From Planctomycetaceae bacterium (lineage in GTDB: Bacteria > Planctomycetota > Planctomycetia > Planctomycetales > Planctomycetaceae), in the NCBI GenBank assembly GCA_024742875.1, contig JANSXP010000061.1, positions 1-43,253 of the forward strand: a DNA stretch of 43,253 nt, read 5' to 3'. A program made the translations under genes and the position numbers. Below, piece after piece: positions 36,130 through 43,253 of the stretch. Within the stretch, counting starts at the first letter, position 1; each line of letters opens with the position of its first letter. Below the pieces are notes generated by a model. That model was not told the origin of the DNA, did no database searches, and worked only from the letters and a program-made list of their open reading frames with translations.

Positions 36130-38274
36130 GTGGCCGAAGACATCCCATCGTCATTCGACTTCAATCGTTTCAGTGACGACATAGCGCGTCGCCAGGCGGC
36201 CGGCCGGCCGCTCAATGTGGAAGAATATGTTGCGCAGCACCCTGACCATGAGGCAGAGATTCGGGGCGCTTTTCCCGTCCTGTGTATGCTGAGCCAGCAG
36301 ACTGCCGATGCGTCTGCAGCAGACAATACGCCCGATCAGATTAACGGCTATCGTATCGTGCGGGAGATCGGCCGCGGCGGCATGGGGATCGTCTACGAAG
36401 CCACGCATCCGAAACTGACTCGACGGATGGCCATCAAAGTGCTGACTCCCGCGCAGGCGGGAAAGTCGAGCCTGCAGGAACGATTCGCCCGGGAAGCGGA
36501 AACAGCCTCCCGTCTGTCGCACCCTCACATCGTGCCACTGTTTGATTTCGGAGAAGCAGACGGACAGTCGTTTCTGGTGATGCCGTTCATTAAGGGGCGG
36601 GGACTGGATGAAACACTGAATGAATACTGGTCTGCCAGGGCAGACAGCCGGCAGACCGGCCCTGCCGTAGGGACTGGCCCTGCCATAGCGCCGGTCGCGA
36701 TGATCGCCGACGATTTTCGTCGCATCGCCGCACTGGGAGCGAGTGTCGCCTCAGCACTGGCACACGCCCACGAACAGCAGACCATTCACCGAGACATCAA
36801 GCCGGCCAATCTGCTGCTGGACGACAACCGCAAAGTGTGGGTCACCGATTTTGGTCTGGCCAAACTGCGGGATGAAAACAGTGACCTGTCGCTCACGGGA
36901 GACATTATCGGCACACCGCGTTATATGGCGCCTGAGCAGATCCGCGGACAGGCAGACGAACGCAGCGACATTTACAGTCTGGGAGTGACACTCTGGGAAC
37001 TGGCCAGCGGTGCACGCGCCTGGGACGCGGTCAACAAGGGCGACATGCTGTCCGTCAAATCGGCCTTTGAGCTGCCACCGGTCAGAGAGATCAACAGCAG
37101 TGTGCCGGCTGGCCTGGCCGCCATCATTGGCAAGTGCTGCGCATTTCAGCCGCGCGATCGGTACCAGACGGCCGATCAGGTCCAGCAGACACTCAATCGT
37201 TTCGCACATGAGGGAGTCACAACGGATCGGCGATTTACGGCCGCGTCCATGGCCCGTGCCGCCTCGAGCCGACATTTTCTCTGCACCATGCTGGTCTGTC
37301 TGCTCGCACTGTCGGCCGTGCTGATCTATTCGCGAAGGACACGACCTGACGTCGCTGCATCACCGACCCCCAGCGCATCTGTGAAAAATCGATCTCCCGT
37401 CATCAGCGGACCGAATCGACTCTCTCTGCAGGTCGTTCCCGGACAGACCTCGTTTCCCAACCTTCATCTCACGGCCGCCGATCCGGATCAGGATTCGTTT
37501 TGCTGGGCCGCTCGACCAGACGACAGCGCCCATCTGTTTGTGGTGCAGAAACTCAGTGGGCACCTCTGCCTGCAGGCGCCATTTCGGAAATCGGCCCACC
37601 AACGGCCGGATTACTCGCTGACTGTGCTGGCCACGGACGCCGCGCAGCCGCACGTGTCCGTGTTCGCTGCTGACAGCACTCATCAGATTCTGTGGCTGGG
37701 AGAATCGGGCCAGGCATGGAGGCCCACCACATTGCCCCATGGTCTGCAGGCCATCTGGAGTGAGAATGGAGTCGACTTTCAGCATTTGCACACCTCCAAT
37801 GACGGCACTGTGGCGCTGTACAAATCCGGATTTCACGGCAGTCAGTGGGACACCAAACTTGTGCAGCCCAATACGCGGTTGATGCCCACAGTGCGAGGTC
37901 TGACAAAGCATGGCAACGAATACCTGAGTCTGCGAGAAACTCGCGACGGTGTTGTACTGGAGTGGCTTTCCCGAACGGCCGACCATCGGTTCGAGCGTGT
38001 CGGCGCAGCCATTCCGCTGCCGCACAACTGGTCCCCCGTCGGTATCAGTTGCCTGGGGCTGTTCGACTTTCAGATTGTCGACCGTTCCGGGGACCAGATC
38101 CGACTTGCGGAAATCGCCGTCAACCATCAGCAGGTGCTGGGGTTAAGGGAAGTGCCGGCGGGCTGGACGGCAGGCGAACGTCAGGTTGTGGGAATGGCCG
38201 CGTGGATCACGGAACGTGACATCAACGATGCCGCCAGCACGCCTGTTGACATCACCCTGACCACCGACGACTGA
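36130..38274 (+). CDS. Transmembrane Ser/Thr protein kinase with periplasmic sensor-like region
   Basis: A 714-aa kinase starting at GTG (36130). An N-terminal lead (1-70) precedes a PknB-like kinase domain (74-360): GRGGMG (81-86), Lys103 in AIKVL, HRDIKPANLLL (220-230), DFGLAK (240-245), GTPRYMAPEQ. All catalytic residues are present, so it should be active on Ser/Thr. One transmembrane helix follows (about 382-400). The outside region (about 410-714) starts with a cadherin-like stretch (NLHLTAADPDQDSFCW) and continues as a beta-rich domain. An insert in the kinase domain at about 168-190 is Gly/Ala/Pro-rich. It probably senses an envelope signal and phosphorylates the adjacent sigma factor or other targets. 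It is co-directional with and 33 bases behind the sigma gene. Confidence 0.93.
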   Translation: MAEDIPSSFDFNRFSDDIARRQAAGRPLNVEEYVAQHPDHEAEIRGAFPVLCMLSQQTADASAADNTPDQINGYRIVREIGRGGMGIVYEATHPKLTRRMAIKVLTPAQAGKSSLQERFAREAETASRLSHPHIVPLFDFGEADGQSFLVMPFIKGRGLDETLNEYWSARADSRQTGPAVGTGPAIAPVAMIADDFRRIAALGASVASALAHAHEQQTIHRDIKPANLLLDDNRKVWVTDFGLAKLRDENSDLSLTGDIIGTPRYMAPEQIRGQADERSDIYSLGVTLWELASGARAWDAVNKGDMLSVKSAFELPPVREINSSVPAGLAAIIGKCCAFQPRDRYQTADQVQQTLNRFAHEGVTTDRRFTAASMARAASSRHFLCTMLVCLLALSAVLIYSRRTRPDVAASPTPSASVKNRSPVISGPNRLSLQVVPGQTSFPNLHLTAADPDQDSFCWAARPDDSAHLFVVQKLSGHLCLQAPFRKSAHQRPDYSLTVLATDAAQPHVSVFAADSTHQILWLGESGQAWRPTTLPHGLQAIWSENGVDFQHLHTSNDGTVALYKSGFHGSQWDTKLVQPNTRLMPTVRGLTKHGNEYLSLRETRDGVVLEWLSRTADHRFERVGAAIPLPHNWSPVGISCLGLFDFQIVDRSGDQIRLAEIAVNHQQVLGLREVPAGWTAGERQVVGMAAWITERDINDAASTPVDITLTTDD

Positions 38275-38340
38275 CCGAATCCCGTCCCCACGCGTCAGCC
38301 GTTCGGCGAGTCGATCGTTCGGCGGTCCCCGAGTGGCCCG

Positions 38341-41300
38341 TTAGGCGAAGTAATAGCCGGCGTCAATCTGTACGACTGACTGAGAGCTGCCAATGCTCAC
38401 GACCGACGATTCGCCCGTCTGCTGATCGAAATCACTGTCGACGGCATTCAGAAAGTCACTGTTCACGTCCTGCCAGGTGAGTTGTGCCTGCTGACCGGAA
38501 ACAGATGGCAGTGAACTTTGATTGATGCGAATTGAGTAGCGGCCGTCGGCCAGATCGTCAAATGTGAACTCGCCGTCAGCCCCCGTGTGCACACTTTGGG
38601 TGACCACCCCCTGGCCATTCAGCAGGCTCACAAAGACGCCGTCACCGCGGCCCTGCTCACTGTCTTCCCGCAGACCGTTCTGATTGACATCCTGCCAAAC
38701 GGTGCCGGAGATTGTGCCGGAAACGCTGGCCCCATTGGCTCCTGCGTCGGGCCCGTCCGCCTGCCCGACCCCGGCGGCAACCGGGCGAACCTGCAGCACG
38801 GCGATGGCCGTGTCCGTGCCCCCCTGTCCGTCTGAAATTGTGTACTGAACATAATCATTACCGACGAAATCCGTGTCGGGCGTATAGCGCAGCTGCCCGT
38901 CGTCGGTCACCACCACTTCTCCGTGAATCGCCCGGGTATGTGAAACAACTCGCAAAGTGCCGCCGTCAACATCCCGATCGTTGGTCAGCACCTGAGCCAC
39001 GACGTCTGTGTTGGCGTTGACGGAAATGAGGTCCGGATTCGCGTCCGGGTCCTGATTGTCCGGATTGTCTGTGGTCGGTGCCCCCTCAGGCTCCGCGTCC
39101 TGCTCGGCAAACCAGACGTCTTCAATCAGGATCTCGGCATCATTGCCCACAAAGGCCACCGACTGCATCAGGCCATCAGCGGTCAACTCCATACGGGTAT
39201 CGATGGCAAACACATCGTGCCGCTGCAGTGTTTCCAGTTCTCCCGCCTGCAGCACACCGTCGCCGTTATCAACCCACAACCGCAGTCGCCCGAATTCCTG
39301 CACTTCGATCAGACCGTTGCCGTCGCGATCAAACAGTTCCAGTTTTTCAAAACCATTCGCGTAGCGGCCACCTTCATCGCCAAACAGCGCCCGGCCATCA
39401 ATGTCGGTGCCGCGAATCTGTGACGAATCCACCAGGAACCCGTCTCCACGGCCATCAATCCACTCAATGGATTCGGCACGGCCATCGGCATCCAGGTCAA
39501 ACTCCACCGTGCGGCCGATGCTGGTGATACCCGACTTGTCACGGGCCGTGGTTTCCCCTGTGACACCAATCAAACCGTCTTCATTCAGGTCAAAGACGAT
39601 TGGGGACAGGACCATCTCCGCGGCGACAACATCACTGACACCTTCCGGCAGCTCTCCGGTGGCATCGACATGAATGATGATGGTGGCCTGATCTGTCTGA
39701 TCGCCGTCAGACACCGAGTAATAGAGAAAGTCAATCCCCGTGAAACCACTGTCCGCAGAATACGTCAGCGTACCGTCTTCGGACACCGTGACCGTGCCGT
39801 GTTCCGTCTGAGTATGACTGACAACCACCAGTTCATCCCCGTCGGGATCACTGTCGTTTTGCAGCACGTTAACCACCAGTGGCTCGTCGGCTGCCGCCGC
39901 AATGACGTCCGCATCGGCATCAGGCGGAAGACCCACAGGCACCGCCATCGGCGGCGGCTCTGGTGGGGCGGGCTCCGGAGGCAATGGAGCGGGCAGTTCA
40001 GCAACGGGAGGTGCCGGATCCACGCGTTCGACGGCGGCCGGCGGCTCAGCCACCTGGGGCACAGGACCTGGTCTGCCGGATGGAATCAGTTCCACCCGGG
40101 CGACGGAGACACCACCGGTCGAATCGATGATCCGATAACGAAAGGTCGCGACCGTCGGCGGCTCGCTGGCAACGTAGTCAAAGGAACCGTCTGCGTAGAA
40201 ATCCAGCTTCCCGGAATCCACATCGTCAATCAGTTCGTACCGAAGTTCACTGATCGGCCCCGCCACACCGCTGTCATTGCCGCTGACACTGGCCGAAAGC
40301 ATGACATCGGCTTCAAACCGAAAGCTGTCGTCGACCGCAACCGGAGCAGCTGACAGCGGACGCTCGGCCGGCTGCACGTCAATCGCGACAGCACCGACCG
40401 TCAGGCCTCCACGCCCGTCAGACAGCTGATAGCGAAATGTATCTGTGCCGGTAAATCCCTGCTGCGGAATGTAGCTGAAATCCCCATCGCGATTCAGCAC
40501 GACAGACCCGTGCTGTGGCCGTGTTGCAAGGCTGACCTGCAGCTGATCGGGATCCGGGTCGGCGTCGTTGAGCAGTACGTTGCCAACCAGTGACTGATCG
40601 GCGGCCACTCGATACTCATCGCGTCTGGCAATTGGCGACAGATTGGCAGACTCCACCGTGACGCTGGGGAGTGTGGCGTCTTTTGATTTCTGTGATGGTT
40701 TCGTTTGCTGTGACGTCGCCGACTGCACGGAGGCGGACTGCGGTGACTGATTGGACACCTGAGACTTCGCTGATTTTCCGGAACTCGACTTCTCTGATGC
40801 TGACTTCTCTGATGCTGACTTCTCTGATGCTGACTTCTCTGATGCTGACTTCTCTGATGCTGACTTCTCTGATGCTGACTTCTCTGATGCTGACTTCCCG
40901 GAACTCGACTTGTCAGACGTTGAATGGCGGGACGCTGATTTGTCAGACACGGACTTTGCCGAGGCCGATTTCGCTGAGCCAGACCTCGCCGAAGTCGATT
41001 TGGCAGAACCCGACCTTTCCGAGCCCTCATCCTCCGACTCCGGCAAGTCAGAGTCCTGGTCGTTCGCGTGATCATTCCCCACGTCACCAGAATCACCCGC
41101 AGCGCTGACAACATCAGGCTGGTCGTTCAGCGTCTGATCAGAGACGATCAGATCTTTCGTCAGCACCATCTCATCGTTGAACGCAATCCGCTCCACGCTT
41201 TGCAGTTCATTGATCACCGACTGACCATTGAGCCCCGGGCCTTCCACCAGGACTCGCCCGTCAGAAAATCTCTGCACGTGAAAATCGGCACGAAAACCTT

Positions 41301-41526
41301 CGTACACCACCAGTGTGTCAGTGCCACTGCCGCCATCGATCAGATTGTGGCCCATGCTGGAGTGAATCTCGTCATCACCGGCTCCCGCCTGAATAGCATC
41401 ATCCAGAGAGGTCCCGGAAATCCACTCCCCCGCATCCGTCCCTTCGATGCTGCTGGCAGACATCAGAATGAGCGACTCGAGGATTTCAATCGAAGCAGGA
41501 AGCGTCTGATTACGACGATCCATCAT
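38341..41526 (-). CDS. Large multidomain surface protein with Ser/Lys repeats, cadherin-like, EF-hand-like and SdrD B-like domains
   Basis: The frame extends to 41799, but the start is set at the ATG pair at 41526/41523, giving 1061 aa: the following IEILESLILMSAS resembles the 'LEPRxLLSA' N-terminus typical of planctomycete surface proteins. Then come an RTX-like Gly/Asp stretch (about 34-75, AIQAGAGDDEIHSS, DGGSGTDTL), an acidic patch, and a Ser/Lys region (about 165-260) with SASEK seven times in succession. Cadherin/VCBS-like modules follow (NDADPDPDQLQV, GDFSYIPQQGFTGTDTFRYQLSDG, and two more), a Pro-rich hinge, calcium-loop-like segments (DLNEDGLIG, DLDADGRAE, DRDGNGLIEVQEF, DNGDGVLQAGEL), another cadherin-like module, and a C-terminal SdrD B-like domain (SGTVWQDVNQNGLREDSEQG). 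The likely role is calcium-dependent surface structure or adhesion. It converges with the kinase gene, 66 bases away. Confidence 0.85.
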   Translation of the reverse strand: MMDRRNQTLPASIEILESLILMSASSIEGTDAGEWISGTSLDDAIQAGAGDDEIHSSMGHNLIDGGSGTDTLVVYEGFRADFHVQRFSDGRVLVEGPGLNGQSVINELQSVERIAFNDEMVLTKDLIVSDQTLNDQPDVVSAAGDSGDVGNDHANDQDSDLPESEDEGSERSGSAKSTSARSGSAKSASAKSVSDKSASRHSTSDKSSSGKSASEKSASEKSASEKSASEKSASEKSASEKSASEKSSSGKSAKSQVSNQSPQSASVQSATSQQTKPSQKSKDATLPSVTVESANLSPIARRDEYRVAADQSLVGNVLLNDADPDPDQLQVSLATRPQHGSVVLNRDGDFSYIPQQGFTGTDTFRYQLSDGRGGLTVGAVAIDVQPAERPLSAAPVAVDDSFRFEADVMLSASVSGNDSGVAGPISELRYELIDDVDSGKLDFYADGSFDYVASEPPTVATFRYRIIDSTGGVSVARVELIPSGRPGPVPQVAEPPAAVERVDPAPPVAELPAPLPPEPAPPEPPPMAVPVGLPPDADADVIAAAADEPLVVNVLQNDSDPDGDELVVVSHTQTEHGTVTVSEDGTLTYSADSGFTGIDFLYYSVSDGDQTDQATIIIHVDATGELPEGVSDVVAAEMVLSPIVFDLNEDGLIGVTGETTARDKSGITSIGRTVEFDLDADGRAESIEWIDGRGDGFLVDSSQIRGTDIDGRALFGDEGGRYANGFEKLELFDRDGNGLIEVQEFGRLRLWVDNGDGVLQAGELETLQRHDVFAIDTRMELTADGLMQSVAFVGNDAEILIEDVWFAEQDAEPEGAPTTDNPDNQDPDANPDLISVNANTDVVAQVLTNDRDVDGGTLRVVSHTRAIHGEVVVTDDGQLRYTPDTDFVGNDYVQYTISDGQGGTDTAIAVLQVRPVAAGVGQADGPDAGANGASVSGTISGTVWQDVNQNGLREDSEQGRGDGVFVSLLNGQGVVTQSVHTGADGEFTFDDLADGRYSIRINQSSLPSVSGQQAQLTWQDVNSDFLNAVDSDFDQQTGESSVVSIGSSQSVVQIDAGYYFA
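40787..40891. repeat. Seven identical 15-bp tandem repeats
   Basis: The unit GACTTCTCTGATGCT (plus strand) is repeated seven times without a single change over 105 bases, encoding SASEK on the minus strand inside the large surface protein. The 15-bp unit keeps frame, so copy number can change without breaking the gene. Flanking, less regular copies encode the same Ser/Lys style. Confidence 0.95.
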
Positions 41527-41749
41527 AAGGCGGCCCTGTGTGTCGGTGAGATGGTCTGGAAACTCGACCGTCTGAAGTGTTCCTGACAGATCGCAGCCCG
41601 CTGGCGGCAAGGCGAGAGGAAGCCACTGCGAGAGAAAAAATCGACACGAAGATGACGTCTGGAAGCACGTGTTGTTTTCCGGCAACACGCGCCTGTGGGC
41701 TGTCTGGAGGCCAGTCACTCGCGAAACGCCGGCTGACGGTCGCTGTGGT

Positions 41750-42760
41750 TCAGCTGCCAAACCAACTGCCGTCCAGCGCGTAGGGTGCCGTCGGGGCACC
41801 CAGCTGACTCAGGCGACACGACTCGTAAGCCCCCGTGGCGTCCATCAGCTTCCGCAGTCCCGAGTTCTGCCTTTCCTGCAGGAGCGTGAAGTGCTCCAGC
41901 ATTGCCTGGGCCGACTGATGTCGCTCAGCGGGGTCATCGGCGCACGCTTTGTCAATACAGTCAGCCAGTTCCTGAGGCACGTCGCTGCGCATGGAACGAA
42001 TCAACGGCATCTCGTATTCCGGCCGGCACTCGCGAATCGTCTCATGGTCCACGTCACCCCAGACTTTCCGCCCCGTGGTCAGTTCGTGAATTGTCAGCCC
42101 CAGTGAATAGACGTCACTGCGTTCGTCACGTCGCCCATCAAAGACCTCCGGAGGCAGATAGCGGGCGGTGCCGTCCCTCGTCTCCAGCTCCAGCCCGACG
42201 GGGCCTCGCCTCATCCAGGCCAGACCGAAATCCATCAGATAGACCTGCCCGGAGCGGTCCATAATGAGATTGCCCGGCTTGATGTCGCGGTGAATGATGC
42301 CAGCCGAGTGACAAGCCACCAATGCACCGGACAGCTGCACACCAATATCAATGATGCGATCCCACTGTCCGTCCAGCAAAGGCACAATCCAGGCATCATT
42401 GTAGGCGCTGGACCGGCTGGACGAGGGCTTGCGTGAGTGGTCGCGCAGACGCGTCGAATTGGAGAGTGTGGCGCCGTCCACAATGGGCATGGCCAGAAAA
42501 ATGTGGCCGTCCACACAGCCGTGGTCCAGGGGGCTGATGATGTTGGGATGGTTCAGTTTCCGCCCCATCATCACTTCCCGCTGGTAGTCACTGATTTCCA
42601 CATCGATCGAGTTGTCGACGGGAGTAACCTTCAGAGCCACGTGCTCGTCGGCGCCTTGGGCGACCGCGCGATAGACGGTGCTCATACCACCGGAACCCAG
42701 TTCTCCCAGAATCCGATAGCGACCGAGCTGCTGGAGTTTCTTGCGCGAAGATCGACCCAC
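41750..42760 (-). CDS. Soluble Ser/Thr protein kinase
   Basis: A 336-aa kinase starting at GTG (42760) with AGGGGAAAC just upstream. Kinase domain 14-300: GSGGMSTVYRA (22-32), Lys44 in VALKV, HRDIKPGNLIM (157-167), DFGLAW (177-182), GTARYLPPEVFDG, DERSDVYSLGLT. All catalytic residues are present. A Ser/Arg-rich insert (about 103-121, RDHSRKPSSSRSSAY) interrupts the N-lobe/hinge region and could itself be phosphorylated. There is no transmembrane helix and no recognisable accessory domain, unlike the membrane kinase 3.5 kb away. It is followed on the same strand by the surface protein gene 223 bases on, and preceded by the repeat-protein terminator. Partner and signal are unknown. Confidence 0.92.
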   Translation of the reverse strand: MGRSSRKKLQQLGRYRILGELGSGGMSTVYRAVAQGADEHVALKVTPVDNSIDVEISDYQREVMMGRKLNHPNIISPLDHGCVDGHIFLAMPIVDGATLSNSTRLRDHSRKPSSSRSSAYNDAWIVPLLDGQWDRIIDIGVQLSGALVACHSAGIIHRDIKPGNLIMDRSGQVYLMDFGLAWMRRGPVGLELETRDGTARYLPPEVFDGRRDERSDVYSLGLTIHELTTGRKVWGDVDHETIRECRPEYEMPLIRSMRSDVPQELADCIDKACADDPAERHQSAQAMLEHFTLLQERQNSGLRKLMDATGAYESCRLSQLGAPTAPYALDGSWFGS

Positions 42761-42858
42761 GTGTTTCCCCTGATTTCTATCTCAAATACTGGCGAAATCC
42801 CTCCACCTAAAGATGGGATCTGCTGAACACAGCGGCGTGACGCAGCCGAACGTCAACG

Positions 42859-42923
42859 AAAAAAGCGAGCGGGTTCTTCCGGCTGACTGGGGGAATCAGT
42901 ACAGCCGGAAGAACCCAACTCGC
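42859..42923 (-). terminator. Strong rho-independent terminator of the repeat-protein gene
   Basis: A perfect 15-bp stem (GGGTTCTTCCGGCTG at 42871-42885 with CAGCCGGAAGAACCC at 42902-42916) is extended by GCGAG (42865-42869) / CTCGC (42919-42923). On the minus strand six T follow (42864-42859). It lies about 30 bases past the stop at 42955-42957. Confidence 0.9.
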
Positions 42924-42954
42924 AGATCAATCAATGCATGGCACGTAACATTGA

Positions 42955-43253
42955 TTAGTGCTTCCCGGACCGACTGCTGCCCGACTTGCCGCTACCGGAT
43001 TTGCCACTGCCTGACTTACCGGACTTACCGCTACCCGATTTGCCACTGCCTGACTTTCCAGACTTGCCGCTACCCGATTTGCCACTGCCTGACTTTCCAG
43101 ACTTGCCGCTACCCGATTTGCCACTGCCTGACTTACCGGACTTGCCGCTACCCGATTTGCCACTGCCTGACTTACCAGACTTGCCACTACCCGATTTGCC
43201 ACTGCCCGACTTACCAGACTTGCCACTACCCGATTTGCCACTGCCCGACTTAC
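42955..43253 (-). CDS. C-terminal end of a Gly/Ser/Lys repeat protein, start beyond window
   Basis: The minus-strand frame runs in from the right edge and stops at TAA (42957-42955), giving 98 C-terminal residues made almost wholly of GKS and GSGKS blocks, ending SGSSRSGKH. The repeat period is 13 residues (GKSGSGKSGSGKS). The region is uncharged except for Lys and would be highly basic and disordered. Other frames across this stretch are also open because of the repeat, but only this frame ends shortly before a strong terminator and has a composition like the Ser/Lys region of the nearby surface protein. Function unknown; a polycationic tail that binds nucleic acid, acidic polymer or cell surface is conceivable. 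Confidence 0.75.
   Translation of the reverse strand, partial: KSGSGKSGSGKSGKSGSGKSGSGKSGKSGSGKSGSGKSGKSGSGKSGSGKSGKSGSGKSGSGKSGKSGSGKSGSGKSGKSGSGKSGSGKSGSSRSGKH
42986..43253. repeat. 39-bp tandem repeats, six full units and a partial one
   Basis: Units start at 42986, 43025, 43064, 43103, 43142, 43181 and 43220 (cut by the window edge). They differ at only a few positions, mostly third codon positions, and encode 13-residue GKSGSGKSGSGKS units. The length keeps frame, so unit number can vary. The array continues beyond the window. Confidence 0.93.

Noticed and set aside
40787-40891. Possible CRISPR-like array
   Set aside because: The 15-bp units abut with no spacers and are in frame within a coding region; the same holds for the 39-bp units at 42986-43253.
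41527-41799. Upstream extension of the large surface protein to 41799
   Set aside because: The extra 91 residues are Arg/Pro-rich with no export signal, while the ATG at 41526 places the LESLILMSAS motif near the N-terminus where such motifs belong.
42927-43241. Minus-strand open frame rich in VASLVSQAVANRV repeats
   Set aside because: It is the same 39-bp array read in another frame. It runs through the terminator side of the stop used by the GKS frame, and its composition matches nothing nearby.

Overview
The window (43,253 bases, GC-rich) looks like a chromosomal segment of a planctomycete, most likely a marine Planctomycetales-type species. The clues are an ECF sigma factor paired with a membrane Ser/Thr kinase that carries an extracytoplasmic sensor region, a second soluble Ser/Thr kinase, a giant inverse autotransporter with a beta-helix passenger, and a surface protein whose N-terminus (LESLILMSAS) resembles the 'LEPRxLLSA'-like start of planctomycete surface proteins. 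It also holds several secreted proteins of unrecognised family. I see no tRNA, rRNA, CRISPR array, IS element or integrase.

Layout. 1-11.9 kb is mostly housekeeping and envelope: a left-edge partial gene with DUF5685-like layout (-), a secreted 601-aa protein (-), a small DUF1294 membrane protein (+), the 1357-aa inverse autotransporter (+), mfd (+) and a lipoprotein FKBP-type prolyl isomerase (+). 11.9-31.5 kb is a minus-strand specialised-metabolism block, read right to left: membrane-fusion lipoprotein, RND pump, MIO-type aromatic ammonia-lyase, AMP-ligase fused to a carrier protein, a 2659-aa type I polyketide synthase, and two tandem flavin-dependent halogenase-like enzymes. 31.6-35.2 kb holds an Nramp-like transporter and two unrecognised proteins. 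35.4-43.25 kb is a signalling and surface region: ECF sigma factor plus membrane Ser/Thr kinase (+), a repeat-rich 1061-aa surface protein (-), a soluble Ser/Thr kinase (-) and the C-terminal end of a Gly/Lys/Ser repeat protein (-).

How the metabolic block may work (inference). The ammonia-lyase carries Phe-Leu at the pair of residues that sets ring-substituent preference, so phenylalanine to cinnamate is the likeliest reaction. The AMP-ligase would activate the acid and load it on its own carrier domain, whose C-terminal tail and the coiled-coil start of the PKS look like a docking pair. The PKS has one complete reducing module (KS-AT-DH-KR-ACP, malonyl-type AT, no ER), which used once or repeatedly would give a conjugated aryl (poly)ene. 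The PKS then continues into a second KS-AT pair that appears catalytically dead: the KS cysteine is serine, the AT GHSxG motif reads GVGVG, the small AT subdomain (about 75 residues) is missing, and no ACP or thioesterase follows. Two halogenase-like flavoenzymes could decorate the product and the RND pump could export it. This arrangement is the strongest candidate for an undescribed system here.

Regulation visible in sequence: two strong sigma70-like promoters sit so close to their start codons (mfd, and the first gene of the pump/PKS block) that leaderless mRNAs are likely. The mfd promoter is embedded in the terminator hairpin of the preceding gene. A 22-bp near-palindrome lies in the region between the ECF sigma gene and its divergent neighbour.
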